DNA of 63,058 nucleotides. It comes from Gemmatimonadota bacterium (lineage in GTDB: Bacteria > Gemmatimonadota > Gemmatimonadetes > Gemmatimonadales > Gemmatimonadaceae). Under the pieces are notes generated by a model. It was not told where the DNA came from and did not search any database. It worked only from the letters and a program-made list of their open reading frames with translations. This document shows positions 15,780-26,700 of this stretch, one piece after another. Numbering within the stretch: position 1 is the stretch's first letter; each line of letters begins with the position of its first letter. The stretch lies in NCBI GenBank assembly GCA_023249375.1, contig JAHFCT010000019.1, forward strand, positions 1 to 63,058. Reading direction: 5' to 3'. Made by a program: the position numbers and the translations under genes.

Positions 15780-18700
15780 CTACGGCAGCCAACTGATCGT
15801 GCCGGAGCTGGAGGTTCCCTTGTAGTTGATGCAGCCGCCGCCGCACGCCGTCATCGCATTCGCCGAGGTCGGCGTCGTGCTCAAGAGCGAGACGTTTTGT
15901 GTCCCGGAGTTCAGCAAGTACAGCCCGGTGCTCGAAAGCGTCCCCGTAAAGGTGAGCCCGGAGAACGTGTACGTGCCCGCCGACGAGCGCGCGAACTCGA
16001 ACATCGGGGCGCCGAACCCCAAGCCAAAGTCCTGGAACGTCACGTTGTCAAAGGTCGCGTTGGACGTGCCGTCGCTGAACCTGAGCATCGCGTTCGAGAA
16101 GATCATCGGGGTGGCGGCGCCCGTCTGGCTCAGTCCCGAGACCTCGAGTCTTCTGTAGCTCTCCGACGACACCGTGGCGGCGCCGGCGCCCGTGCCGTGC
16201 GACAGTGTGCCGTGGATGGCGGCGTCGCGCGAAAGCGCGAGTGTCGAGCCGCTTTCGATCTGCACGTCGTTGAAGAAGTAATAGACGAACGAATCGAAGT
16301 TCACGGTGCTCGCGCCGCCCGAGAACACCGTCTTGTGCGTGCCGGTTGGCGCGAACGCGCCGGAGGCGCTGCCGCACTCGCCGCACGTTTCAATCACGCC
16401 GCCGATGATCTCGAACCGCCCAGCCGTCATCATGCTGGCCCCGCCATAGAAGTACGCACCGCCGCTGCCAATGAACACCTGATCGGCGGCGTTCGTCATC
16501 GTCAGCGTGCCGCCGTTTTGCGTTTCGAGCGACGCCGCGTCCAGCCGCCCGCCGTTGATCATGAGATCGCCAGACACGCTCGACGAGTCCATGTAGGTAT
16601 AGTCGATCGTGAGCGCGTCATTCACCTTGAGCTGGCTGCCGGGGCCCGCAATCCGGTATTTCCCGTACACGTACACAATGTTGAAATTGCCGACGATCGA
16701 ATTGAACGCGCTGCCGTCACCCTTCAGGTTGAGGCCCTCGCCCTCGCACGTGTTCACGGCCTCGGCGCCGAGCGCCGAGACCACATTGCCGTAGACGTTG
16801 ATGCCTTGGTTGCAGCTGAGGTCGATGGTGGCGCCCGCTGCGATCGTCAGGTTGTGGACTTCGGCCGGGCCGCCCACGTTCCGCGGATAATTCGTCAGGC
16901 CAGCCGGAATCGTGACGTCGTCACTCGATCCTGGCGCATAGCCTGTCGACCAGTTGCTGCCGTCGTTCCAATTGGTCGAGTAGACACCGGTCCAGGCAAA
17001 CGACGCGGCCCAGTTGGTTCCTGCACCCGAGAGTAGGACATGCCCGCCGTGCATGGTTGGGTACGGGTCCCACATGTCGAGGTACAGCGCGTCCTCGGGC
17101 GCGGGCGCGCGTGTCTCCGTCGCGGCGATGTAGTAGCCCGTGGTCGGCGTGGTGTAGAAGGACCACTCGTCGAGTTCCACGTGCCCAGAGGAGCAGTCGC
17201 AGTTGGTCGAGTTGTCACCCGCGCGCTGGATGGTGAACTGCGTCGCCGCCGGGTCCATGTTGTCGAAGACGACGTAGTACATGTCCCAGACCGGCTTGCC
17301 GTCGAGGAGCACCCACCGAATGTTGTCGAACTCCAGCTGGTAGACGTCGGCGCCGTGCGACGTCACCGTATGTTGCGAAGCCGTCGTCGAGTTGACGAGA
17401 TAACAGTCGCCGCCGGTCATCAGCTGGCCGGTGACCCATAGGTCGCTGTTGAGATGGAACTCGCTTCCGGAGAGGTAAAGCGCGCCAAAGTACGACGACG
17501 CTCCGCACGGGTCCGACGCGCACGGATTGGCGAACTGGATGACCGATGCCGATGAGCCGCTGGCCCTCCGGCGCTTGAACAGCCGCACGCCTTCGGTCGA
17601 CAACTGCGCGGCTGTTCGATTGCTGAGTGCCAGCGGATGCCGGCGCAGCATCGCGGCTCGCCTGACTGCGTGCCGCTCCAGCAGCCGTGTCCGACGCACC
17701 TGCGCCGACAACGCCGTGACGGCACGCATCTGACGAGCGGGCGCCTTCAGCGCCCGCACGCCGCGGTTCGCCCGAGGCGCCAGCACGCGCGCCACGCGCT
17801 CTCCGCCCTCCGACTCGGACATGCCGACGTCCACCTCAAACGAGTCGGCTGGAGCGAACGCATTGGCTGCACCGCCGCCCTGGGTGAAATCGCCGAGGAC
17901 TTCCATCCATCCGGCCGTCAGCAGACCCGCGGTGCTTCCGCCGGCAAAGACCGCGGAGCCCATCACGCCGAGGTACGGATCACTGTCGTCGGTGTTCATC
18001 TTCAGCACGCCGCCGGAGCGCGTGGCGAAGTCGCCCATCACCGTCACGCCCGCATTGGCGAGCTCGAAAATGCCGGACGCGCCAGTCACCGTGAGGTTGC
18101 CGTTCAGCTGGAAGTCCTGCGTCGGCGTGAAGTGGCCCGTGACCGCCATGTTCGTGCTGACGACCGGTGTTGGGGCGTTCACCCAGACGATCGACGTGCC
18201 CGCAAACTCCGTGCTGTCGACGCGCCATCCGCCGAGCGCCACCGTGGTCGAGTCTGTGATCGTGCCGCCCACTCCGGCAACGCCACCCGCCGGACTCACT
18301 ACGAACACACTCGGAGCGATGGTAACATCGCCCATGAAGTTGATCTCGCCCGTAAGCTCCTTCGGTCCCCAACCGGAGAAGACCGCGTGGTGAATGCCCT
18401 TGCCCGACACTCGTGGCGCGGTCACGACAATGTGCTGTGCGCTCTCGTCATTCCGTGCGAAGACCACGGTGTGCGTCCCCGTGGATTGGAGGGCAGTCGC
18501 GCTCTGCAGCGCGACATCCTGTCGTACGACCAGCTTGCCCGACGACGGAGCGCTCGTCCCGGCGGTGGCGGTGAACTGGACGATTCCCAAGACGTCGACG
18601 GAGTCAGCGGCTCGCGAGCCGGCAAGCCGGCCGCCACTCGAGATGACGAGACTGTCGTGGACCGTCACGGAGTGGCCGTTCGGATCAAGCACGCCGTTCG

Positions 18701-21700
18701 CGCGGATCGACAGCGACTGCGGCACGATGAGGTCGAACGTGAGCAGCGGCGTCCCCGAGATCATGACGGCCAGAATGCTGGTCCGGTTCAGGAAGAGCTG
18801 CGATGCCGTACCGCCATAGCCTATCGAGTCGACGCTGGTCGTCGTGTCGAGCGACAGGACGCCCTTGGTGAACAGCCGCGAGAAGTAGACGTTGGTTCCC
18901 GAGGCAGTGCTCACGTTTCCCTTCACGGCGACGAGCCGCGGGCTGCCCGATGTGCCGACGGCCGACACCCACGATGCCGAATCGACCGCGAAATTGCCCT
19001 GCGTATTGGACGCGGTGAGGAACGTCACGCCACCGCTCGCCTTCGCGATCGTCAAGTTCCCGAGGCACGATGCCGCGCAGCCGCCACCGTTGAGTGTGTC
19101 GGGGTTGGCGAACGTGACCGTCTGAGCCGCGGTGTCAGCCAGCACCGTCGTATGACCCGGCGAGGCAGCGAGCGCGCCCGGGTTGGTGCTCTGCGTCAGA
19201 TTGCCGAACACGGTCATTGTGCCGGCCGTGAGCTGGCCCGACGTGTTCCCGCCGGCGAACGTCGCATTGCCCTTCACGGTCAGCGAGCTGGCGCCCGTCT
19301 GCATCACGACGATGCCGCTGCCGGACGTCAGCAGGTTCTTGCCGACGGTCAGCGTCCATCCGTTCGGGTTGAGCGCGCCGAAGACCTGTACATTCGCGTT
19401 AGGCAGCGACAGGTCGGACGACAACTGCACGCTGCCGCTGGCCACCTGGAAGTGCTTGGCCGGCAGCGAGGCGGGGAGCATCGACACCACGCCGGGGCCA
19501 GTGAAGATCGAGTCGACGTTCCAGCTTCCCGCCGTAGCGTCGATGATGCCGGGGCCTCGCAGCACCGTCCGTGCGGTGCCGGTGAATGCTCCCGATCCGG
19601 CAAGCACGAAGCCGGTGCCATCAATCCTCATCTGGCTGCCCGTGGCCAGGCTCTTCGCGCCCGCGCCGGAGAACTCGACGTTCGAGAACACGACGCTGCC
19701 GCCGCTGGCGAGCGAGATGGTCTGCGCACTGACGCCGTTCAACTTGATCAGATGCGGCGGGGCCATCAACACAATTGCCGTGGCAGACGCGGTGAAGTCG
19801 CCCGACACGGCGAGCGTGCCACCGGTCATCGATGTTGTGCCGGTGCCACCAAAGTTCGCGTTGCCGGCAACGGTGATCGCGCCCGTGGTCTCGCCAATCA
19901 CGCCCGTGCCGCTCGTGACGAGATCGCCGTTGATGGTTGCGGCGTTGCCGTTCGGGTTGAGACTGCCGGATGTCACGAAGACACTGCCCATGAAGCCAAC
20001 GCCGCCGGCAAGCTCGTACCTCCCGGCAACCGTCACCTTCGGGAAGCTCGGCCCGACGATCGATGCATTGGTCCCGGCGAGGATGAGCGAACCGCTTGAG
20101 GCGTCCACGACGCTGTTTCCGCCGGCGATCACGTCACTGCCAACCGTCAGGTCATAGGCGTTGAGATGCAGCTTGGCGCCATTCGCGATGGTGAGCTTGG
20201 CGACCGTCACGTTGCCCGAAAGGCCGGGCTGCTTGGCGGTGGAATCGATGCGCACCGAGTCGGTGGCCGATGGCACACCGGCGAGCGTCCAGTTGGCGCC
20301 GTTGGTCCACAGCGAGTCGCCGCCGAGTCCAGTCCACACTTTGACCAGGAAGTTGCCCGTCGCGGTAAAGGTCGCCGGGGCGACGCCCGTGTTGGCCACC
20401 GCCGCCGTCACGGTGTTGGTGCCGGCCGTGCCGCCCAGCTTGAGCGTGGTGCGCGCGCGTCCGTTGACGTCCGTCGTGTTGGTGAGTGTGGTAGGTGCGG
20501 CAACGCCGGTGCCGAACGCGCCGCCACCGCCGGTGACCGCCCACGTGATGCGCTCGCCGGACACGACATTCGCGTACGCGTCGGTCACAAAGACGACGAA
20601 TGGACTGCCGAGCGATGTGTTGACGCTCGCCGACTGCGCATTGCCGCTGTCGGCGAGGATCGTGGCGGCGGGGCCCGCAACCACGCTCATCGTTGTCGTG
20701 ATCGCGGGCAGCGTGCCGCTGGCGAACTTGAGCGTGTACGCGCCGGCCTTCTGTGCCATCTGATCGTTGAACGAGGCGACGCCCGCCTCGGGCGTGACCG
20801 CCGCTGCGCCAAAGAGCAGCGCACCGGCAGGACCGCTCGCAATCGACAGCACAATCGGCGTGCTTGACGTCGTCACGCGATTGCCATGTGCGTCGAGCAC
20901 TTCAACACTGAACGCCGGCGTCGCCGCGCCGGCGGTCCAGGACGCCGCTGGCGCCGTGACGATGTGCAGCGTCGCCGGTGCGCCGGCCGTGCCGGTCGCC
21001 GTTACTTCGATTGCGGTGACCCCGCTGGTGCTGACCGACAGCTTCTGTGCACCAGAGCCCACGGTCCAGAATGTCCACGCGCGGCCATTTGCATCAGTGG
21101 TTGCCGATGCGGGCGCCACGGTGCCGCCGCCCGCCGTCACCGCGAATGCGATCGTGCGTCCCGCCACCGGGTTGCCGCCCGCGTCGGCGAGATGAACGAC
21201 GATGGTGTCGAGCGTGGCGCCCGCCGGCATCGTCTGTCCGCCGCCGCGCGCGAGCGTGAGCACACTCGGTGCACCGGTCGTGATCGTGACCGGCGCACTC
21301 GTGGCGCCTGCCAAGCCGGTGGCCGACGCGGCGAACGCGATGGTGACCGGACGCGACACGCGCAGATCATTGAACGTGGCCGCGCCAGCGGCCGCGGTGC
21401 GCGTCAGGGTGCCCGTGAGCGACGAAGCCAGTTCCGCCGGAGACGCGGCGAGCGTGACGCTCCCCGTGAAACCGATCACCGTGTTACCGCCGTCATCCTG
21501 CGCGGTGACCACCACCGGCGCGAGCGCCGACACGGCATCACCGCTCGTCGGAACGGACGTGAACACCAAGCGCGAGGCGGGGCCCGTGAGCACATCGAAT
21601 CCGCTCGACACCGCGGCGCTGAGCGTCCCCGAGGAGAATCGCAGGGCGTAGCCGACGCCTGGCTTCGCGATGCTCAGGGTGCTGAACGTGGCGATGCCGC

Positions 21701-22952
21701 CCACGGCGGCCACCGTTGTGGTTCCGCCGAGCGTGCCGCCGCCGGGGTTGTTGTTCAGCGCGGCAACGATACTCCCCGTGAAGTTGGTGACGATGTTCCC
21801 GAGATCATCCTGCGCGTGCACGGTGACCGTCGAAATTGGCCTGCCCGCCGCAGCGGATTGCGGCTGCACGCCGATCACGAGTCGCGTGGGCACCGCGGCG
21901 CGCGCCGTGGCGTTGAAGGTGATCGGCGAATCCAGCAGCCCGGTCGAGAAGACATTCAATTGCTGCGCACCGGCCACGGGGCCAAGTGTCCACGACGCAC
22001 TCGCGGTGCCATCGGCAGCGGTGACGACATCGGCGGCACTCACCGACCCGCCAGTCAGCGGACTGAAGCCCACGTGCACGCCGCCGACGCCGATGCCATC
22101 GGATGCCGTCACCCGCACCGCGATCGGTTGCGACAGCGCTTCGTTGACGAACGCATTCTGCCCATCGCCGCTTACCATCGCGATGCGCGCGGCTGGCAGT
22201 GTCACGGTAACGGTCGAAGAGTCCTTGGGCCCGGTGAGGAGTTCCGCATAGACCTTGGCCGTACCGCGCCCGACGAAGTTGATGGCGCCCGAGGACGCAT
22301 TGGGCACCGTCACAACCGCGGGATTTGAACTCGAGAAGACAATGGGCGTTCCGGCAATCGCGGTGCCGGTGGACGTCACCGCCTGCGCGGCCAGCGTGGA
22401 CGACTGACCGGCGAGTCCACTGACGCTCTTGGGCGTGATGATGACGGCCGACGCATTGGCGCCCGTGCCGGAATACACGACGGGTACGTTGACGGCGGGG
22501 GGCGCGCTCGAGCCCGCGGCCGAGGGGATGACGGTGAGCGGCGACGAGCCCTTGAATACCGTATCGCCCGCCGCGTTGACGTAGTTCAGGTTCAGGTTGA
22601 GCGGCACGCCGGTCGAGGACGCCGAGGCCGGCAGCGGGACGATGAGCGAAAGCGTGAGGGAATCAGCACCAACCGGAAAATTCACGACCGTGTCGAGCGC
22701 GATGGTGCCGTCTTCACGGCGCAGCGTGATGCGCACGCGCTCGAACGCCACCTGCGTGAGGGCCGCGCGAAGGGCCGGGCCCCTGATGGGTGTTTCGAAC
22801 AGCGCGTTGAATGCGATGGTGCCGCGCTGGTGGAAGACATTCACCGGTGATGTGCCCGGCGCCGTGAGTTCCTTGCCGCAACTCAGCAACACGACGGTAA
22901 GGAGACCGGCGGCGGCGGCAAGGCGACGAGCAGGAGATGTGGCAGTCGACAT
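15780..22952 (-). CDS. Giant Ig-like / beta-helix surface lipoprotein (2390 aa)
   Basis: Predicted cell-surface protein. The first 30 residues form a lipoprotein signal with lipobox LLSC before GKE. Residues ~35-150 form a domain shared with the giant protein at 23712-29954 (V-A-F-E-R-V-x-I-x-L-R-R-E-D-G, Y-V-N-A-A-G-D-T-V-F-K-G). Several bacterial Ig-like modules follow to ~950, with recurring W-T-L-G-P-x-A-G and G-P-A-S-R-L-V-F elements. From ~970 the pattern changes to L-W-T-N-G-A-N-W-T-L followed by beta-helix-like repeats (G-N-A-x-F-x-G-G, L-T-A-G-x-M, A-Q-T-V-T-F-A-N-P). An Arg-rich stretch of ~93 residues (DNA ~17550-17831) breaks one module. The Cys-rich last third ends in S-W-L-P. 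No catalytic domain seen; adhesion or sheath role inferred. No Shine-Dalgarno visible. Confidence 0.85.
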   Translation of the reverse strand: MSTATSPARRLAAAAGLLTVVLLSCGKELTAPGTSPVNVFHQRGTIAFNALFETPIRGPALRAALTQVAFERVRITLRREDGTIALDTVVNFPVGADSLTLSLIVPLPASASSTGVPLNLNLNYVNAAGDTVFKGSSPLTVIPSAAGSSAPPAVNVPVVYSGTGANASAVIITPKSVSGLAGQSSTLAAQAVTSTGTAIAGTPIVFSSSNPAVVTVPNASSGAINFVGRGTAKVYAELLTGPKDSSTVTVTLPAARIAMVSGDGQNAFVNEALSQPIAVRVTASDGIGVGGVHVGFSPLTGGSVSAADVVTAADGTASASWTLGPVAGAQQLNVFSTGLLDSPITFNATARAAVPTRLVIGVQPQSAAAGRPISTVTVHAQDDLGNIVTNFTGSIVAALNNNPGGGTLGGTTTVAAVGGIATFSTLSIAKPGVGYALRFSSGTLSAAVSSGFDVLTGPASRLVFTSVPTSGDAVSALAPVVVTAQDDGGNTVIGFTGSVTLAASPAELASSLTGTLTRTAAAGAATFNDLRVSRPVTIAFAASATGLAGATSAPVTITTGAPSVLTLARGGGQTMPAGATLDTIVVHLADAGGNPVAGRTIAFAVTAGGGTVAPASATTDANGRAWTFWTVGSGAQKLSVSTSGVTAIEVTATGTAGAPATLHIVTAPAASWTAGAATPAFSVEVLDAHGNRVTTSSTPIVLSIASGPAGALLFGAAAVTPEAGVASFNDQMAQKAGAYTLKFASGTLPAITTTMSVVAGPAATILADSGNAQSASVNTSLGSPFVVFVTDAYANVVSGERITWAVTGGGGAFGTGVAAPTTLTNTTDVNGRARTTLKLGGTAGTNTVTAAVANTGVAPATFTATGNFLVKVWTGLGGDSLWTNGANWTLAGVPSATDSVRIDSTAKQPGLSGNVTVAKLTIANGAKLHLNAYDLTVGSDVIAGGNSVVDASSGSLILAGTNASIVGPSFPKVTVAGRYELAGGVGFMGSVFVTSGSLNPNGNAATINGDLVTSGTGVIGETTGAITVAGNANFGGTGTTSMTGGTLAVSGDFTASATAIVLMAPPHLIKLNGVSAQTISLASGGSVVFSNVEFSGAGAKSLATGSQMRIDGTGFVLAGSGAFTGTARTVLRGPGIIDATAGSWNVDSIFTGPGVVSMLPASLPAKHFQVASGSVQLSSDLSLPNANVQVFGALNPNGWTLTVGKNLLTSGSGIVVMQTGASSLTVKGNATFAGGNTSGQLTAGTMTVFGNLTQSTNPGALAASPGHTTVLADTAAQTVTFANPDTLNGGGCAASCLGNLTIAKASGGVTFLTASNTQGNFAVDSASWVSAVGTSGSPRLVAVKGNVSTASGTNVYFSRLFTKGVLSLDTTTSVDSIGYGGTASQLFLNRTSILAVMISGTPLLTFDLIVPQSLSIRANGVLDPNGHSVTVHDSLVISSGGRLAGSRAADSVDVLGIVQFTATAGTSAPSSGKLVVRQDVALQSATALQSTGTHTVVFARNDESAQHIVVTAPRVSGKGIHHAVFSGWGPKELTGEINFMGDVTIAPSVFVVSPAGGVAGVGGTITDSTTVALGGWRVDSTEFAGTSIVWVNAPTPVVSTNMAVTGHFTPTQDFQLNGNLTVTGASGIFELANAGVTVMGDFATRSGGVLKMNTDDSDPYLGVMGSAVFAGGSTAGLLTAGWMEVLGDFTQGGGAANAFAPADSFEVDVGMSESEGGERVARVLAPRANRGVRALKAPARQMRAVTALSAQVRRTRLLERHAVRRAAMLRRHPLALSNRTAAQLSTEGVRLFKRRRASGSSASVIQFANPCASDPCGASSYFGALYLSGSEFHLNSDLWVTGQLMTGGDCYLVNSTTASQHTVTSHGADVYQLEFDNIRWVLLDGKPVWDMYYVVFDNMDPAATQFTIQRAGDNSTNCDCSSGHVELDEWSFYTTPTTGYYIAATETRAPAPEDALYLDMWDPYPTMHGGHVLLSGAGTNWAASFAWTGVYSTNWNDGSNWSTGYAPGSSDDVTIPAGLTNYPRNVGGPAEVHNLTIAAGATIDLSCNQGINVYGNVVSALGAEAVNTCEGEGLNLKGDGSAFNSIVGNFNIVYVYGKYRIAGPGSQLKVNDALTIDYTYMDSSSVSGDLMINGGRLDAASLETQNGGTLTMTNAADQVFIGSGGAYFYGGASMMTAGRFEIIGGVIETCGECGSASGAFAPTGTHKTVFSGGASTVNFDSFVYYFFNDVQIESGSTLALSRDAAIHGTLSHGTGAGAATVSSESYRRLEVSGLSQTGAATPMIFSNAMLRFSDGTSNATFDNVTFQDFGLGFGAPMFEFARSSAGTYTFSGLTFTGTLSSTGLYLLNSGTQNVSLLSTTPTSANAMTACGGGCINYKGTSSSGTISWLP
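17550..17831 (-). other. Arg-rich insertion inside a beta-helix module of the giant lipoprotein
   Basis: Between ...FEVDVG and SVIQFANP the reading frame carries ~93 residues rich in Arg, Ala and Leu (such as RRTRLLERHAVRRAAMLRR and RLFKRRRASG). Neighbouring modules run straight from F-A-P-T-G-T-H-K-x-V-F to x-V-x-F-A-N-P. The composition is unlike the Gly/Thr/Ser-rich rest of the protein. Confidence 0.6.
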
Positions 22953-23118
22953 AGTGCCGATGCGAAGGTGCGTCCGACAGCCTGCCGGCGCACGAAACGC
23001 CCTCTGCCGCCACGCGCGGTGCCGCGTGCGCGTCTCGGCGCGGAGTGGATGGACGGGGGGCGATCAGTTCTGCTCTAACGTATGGCCACTCAGAGGAGTG
23101 CGCGAGGGCAAAACACCA

Positions 23119-23150
23119 CGGCGGTCCGTGATCCAGATCACGGGCCGCCG
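23119..23150 (-). terminator. Intrinsic terminator of the giant lipoprotein 2/DUF3761 unit
   Basis: CGGCGG-T-CCGTGATC (23119-23133) pairs with GATCACGG-G-CCGCCG (23136-23150) around a 2-nt loop. On the minus strand the stem is followed by GTGGTGTTTTGC, a modest T-rich tail. It lies 26 bp past the DUF3761 stop, so the second giant gene at 22952 probably has its own promoter between 22953 and 23118. Confidence 0.7.
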
Positions 23151-23175
23151 AAGACGCGGTGTATGTGCGGCAATG

Positions 23176-23715
23176 CTATGGACGGCGCTGTGGCAGAAAT
23201 GCGGTCAGTCCGCCGTGCGCATCGCACCGTGACGCCACGCGTTCTCCGGAGAGAAACGTCCCGTCCTTGCAAACGACTGTGGCGTTCGCGGGTGGCGTCG
23301 GTGGCGGCGGTGGCGGCGGTGGCGGTGTCACGGCCTTCGCGCTCGCGGTCAGCGCCCGCGAGGCGGTCACCGGCGGCGGTGCAACGTCGCTTTGCGGTGC
23401 CGGCGGCGGCGCCAACTTGGTGATGCCCGCATCGGGACGTGCCTTCGCGGCGGGTGGGGCGGTCACCTCCGGATAGCGGTACGCCATTCCCTTGTGCGCG
23501 TCACAGGCTGCAGGCGTGCCACCCTTGGGTGCCCACGTGCCGTCCACGCAGCGGATCATTGATCCCGCCGGACGCGTGGTGTTCACCGCGGGCGGCGGTG
23601 CCGCCGGCGGGGTCGGCTTCGGCGGGGCGCTCTGTGCGAACGCCGCTGGGCCCAGCAGCGAGCCTGCGCAGAGCGCAATGCGTGAAAGAGACCGGCGTGT
23701 CATGATGGGGCTCAT
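23176..23715 (-). CDS. Secreted protein with two DUF3761 domains and a polyproline linker
   Basis: 179 aa. A Sec signal peptide ends near A-A-F-A-Q-S. Two copies of the DUF3761 pattern follow: C-V-D-G-T-W...C-D-A-H-K-G (~53-77) and C-K-D-G-T-F...C-D-A-H-G-G (~146-168). Each has a D-G-T element, a Cys pair and C-x-x-H-x-G. The domains are joined by a Pro/Ala-rich linker with nine consecutive prolines, coded by GGC/GGT-type triplet repeats that could vary in length. ATG 23715 overlaps the stop of the giant lipoprotein (ATGA), so the two are translationally coupled. Role unknown; a periplasmic or surface partner of the giant protein is inferred. Confidence 0.82.
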   Translation of the reverse strand: MSPIMTRRSLSRIALCAGSLLGPAAFAQSAPPKPTPPAAPPPAVNTTRPAGSMIRCVDGTWAPKGGTPAACDAHKGMAYRYPEVTAPPAAKARPDAGITKLAPPPAPQSDVAPPPVTASRALTASAKAVTPPPPPPPPPTPPANATVVCKDGTFLSGERVASRCDAHGGLTAFLPQRRP

Positions 23716-26700
23716 GGGACGATCTGGATGGTGAAGATGCGCTGTTGATAGCCGGTACCGCTGATCGTGAAGGTGGCCGTGCCCGGTGTCGCGCCAGCCA
23801 CGAGCGTCACCGGGGCATAGCTCCCGCCATCCGCGACGACGACCGACGAGATGGGCGATCCGGTGCCCGCACCCGAGTTATCGAGCACATCCACGTTCGA
23901 GCCAACGACGCCGATTGTGGTGTTCCCGGCAGAATACCCGTAATTGCGGTCCGGCGTCTGCAAATAGACGTAGAGCGACGCCGTCGAGCCGACCTTCATG
24001 GACGTGGGCACCGACGAAATTCCAAAGACGCCTTCCGACACATCGATGATCAGACGTCCGCTCAAGATGCTTGGCGCGCTGAGTGTCAGCGTGTCGCTCC
24101 CCGCACTGACGCCGGTAATCTGGAAGTAGCGGTAGTAGTACCCGGCCGGAATCGTGTCGGCGAGCGTCCCGGTCATCGAGGTGTGGCCACCCACACCGAT
24201 GATGGAATAGGGCAACGGCACCTGCGGATAGAAGCTGACGCTGGTGTAGAAGTTCGTTCGCTGCCCAATGCCGAGCCGCAAGACGTCATTGTTCGGATAG
24301 AGCTGTGACTGCGACACCTGTATGTTGGTGAATCCCGGGGCGTAGGCTCGGAATCCGGTCCTCGCATCCGACGCGGTGATCGTCGCGCGCCCAATCGAGA
24401 TTGGAAGCGTCGATGCCGACCAGTTGGAGGAACTGCCTGCCGGAATGGTGACGGCGGCCGAATCGATGCCGACAATGCCGGGCGCGCTCGACGACAGCAT
24501 CACGCGCACGTCTTCGGTGATGAGCCGGCTGTTGTAGCCGTCCGACTCGACGGCCACCACTTCGAACTGCCGGCCGCCATCGCCGGTGTACATGTTGTCA
24601 TAGTTGGCGTAGAACGTCGGCCGACTCACCGTGATTCCCCCCGTGACCGACGCATAACCCGGCGCTGCGGCCGTCACCTCCAGGCCGCCGACGGTATCGA
24701 GCGCCGTCGTTTCGTAGTACGCGTAGTTGCCTCCGGCGGGGATCAGCACCGAATCGGGCATGCTCACCAGTGCCGTGGTCGAACGGTTGAGCCTCACCCA
24801 CGTTGGGACGAGCACGCTGTAGTCGGTGTAGACGTACTGCTCCTCGCTGTCCGTGCGCTGCCGCATGCCGAGGCGCAGCGGGTTGCTGTAGTACGGGAAG
24901 TGCAGTTGCGGCTGCAGCACGGTCACGGCGTTCGAGGTGTCGGGCCGGTACCGTCCGGCGTCGTCGGTGAGGATGAACTTCGCCGACCCCGGTCCCGTCA
25001 GCTGCATCGGGCTCGAGGTATAGTACTCGTCCGGATAGAGGATCAAGCTCGGCGACAGCGCGCTGGCGACGCCAGGGCTGCTGGACGTGACCGTCACCCG
25101 CACGGTATCGGTCGAGTTGTGCGAGTTGCCCAACGAATCCGTGAGATAGAAGTAGACCTCGCCATACGGATAGTTCTGCAGCAGCGTGGAACTCTCGCCG
25201 CTCACGTACGCCGTGATCTGCGGTGTCGTCACCCGCACCAACAGGGTATCGCTGACGTGACCCGGCGCCGTGAAGATGAGCGTGTCGGTGCCGCGGTTCA
25301 CGCCGGACACGTAGATGGTCGGCGAATAGTACTCATTGACCGCGAGGTTCCACGCGGTGTCAGAGAGCACGGTGGCCGCACCGAGTTTCCGGATGGAAAG
25401 CCGCGTCGCCGGCTGGTTGCCGCTCCGGTACGCGGAGAACGTGGTGTACTGGCGATTGCCGATGGTGATCAGCGAGTTCGCGATGTTGATGCGTGGCGTC
25501 GTGTCAGGCGGCGCGCCGCCGGACGGCAGATAGACCGTCACGCCAAAGGACACCGGCGTGTGGCCGGGCGCGCTCAGCATGATCGTGGTGGAACCGGTGT
25601 CGATCGGGTTCAGGTAGCCGTAGTTGTAGTACTGGCCCTGATAAATGGTCATCGTCGCACTCGTCGGCTTCACCTTCGTGGTGTCAGCCGACGTGATCGT
25701 GACCGTCAAGTCCGAGGTGCGGTAGTGCGTGTTGTAGAGGCTGTCGCGCACGTACGCCGCGAAATACTGTGTGGAACCGCCCTTGTAGAGCGTGTAGTAC
25801 GGCCCGGCGTATGTGAGCTGCGGCGTGGTGACCGTGACCGGTGCGGTGCCGCTCGAGTAGCCGGCGCCCGACCAATCGATGTTGGCGGTGCCGGGCGTCT
25901 GGCCGTACACGCGGAAGGTGTCACTCGAATACTGATTGGCCCCGACAATGGCCGTGCCATCCACCGCGGCCACCGCAGAATTCACGCTGGCCAGCGCAAG
26001 GGATGTGGCGCTCTTCTGCGGCGTGCTGCTGCCACTGAGGTAGAAATACGGTTGGAGATACTGCCCCGCACCCACGGTCGTCGTACCGGTCCAGTTCACC
26101 GTTTGCAACGTGCCGTCGACGATGACCAGCACGGAATCGATGCCGTGGCCGGGGTCGGTGTATCGGAGGTAGGCCGAGCCGGCGCCTAGCGCGTTGAAAT
26201 ACGCCTGGGCGTAGTAGTTGTCGGTCGGAATGATCACCGTGGCCTGCGCCGGCACCACCACCGCCGGATTGCTCGACGACGCCGAAACGACCAAGGGCGT
26301 TGCGCGATACCCTGAGTATCCGGTGGTGATCGAGTCGTCGGCGTACACGTAGACGCTGCCTGGCGTCGCCGACCCGAGCTTCATCGAGATGGCGGTGCAG
26401 CACGACACCCTGATAGTTGAGGGGTGGATGTCCACGAGCATCGTGTCGGGAGTCCAGCCCGGCGCCGAGGCAATCACCGACGTCGATCCGACCCCGGTGC
26501 CAACCACGCTGAAGTTCCCCGAGCTGTTGCCCTGCGTGATGAGGGCGGTCGCGGGCACCGTGGCGATGGCGGGATTCAGTGACACGAGGTTCACCGTCAA
26601 CGGCAACTGCGCATAGGCGCCGCGACCCAGCCAGACAGTCTCCTTCTGTCCGAGGCTCGTCGTGACGCTTGAGCCAAGGTTCAGGTCGCGCGCATACACC

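Noticed and set aside
15618-23000. Long plus-strand open frames opposite the giant lipoprotein genes
   Set aside because: They are low-complexity Arg/Gly/Ala-rich mirrors of high-GC coding DNA. The minus-strand frames have signal peptides, domain repeats and coherent composition.
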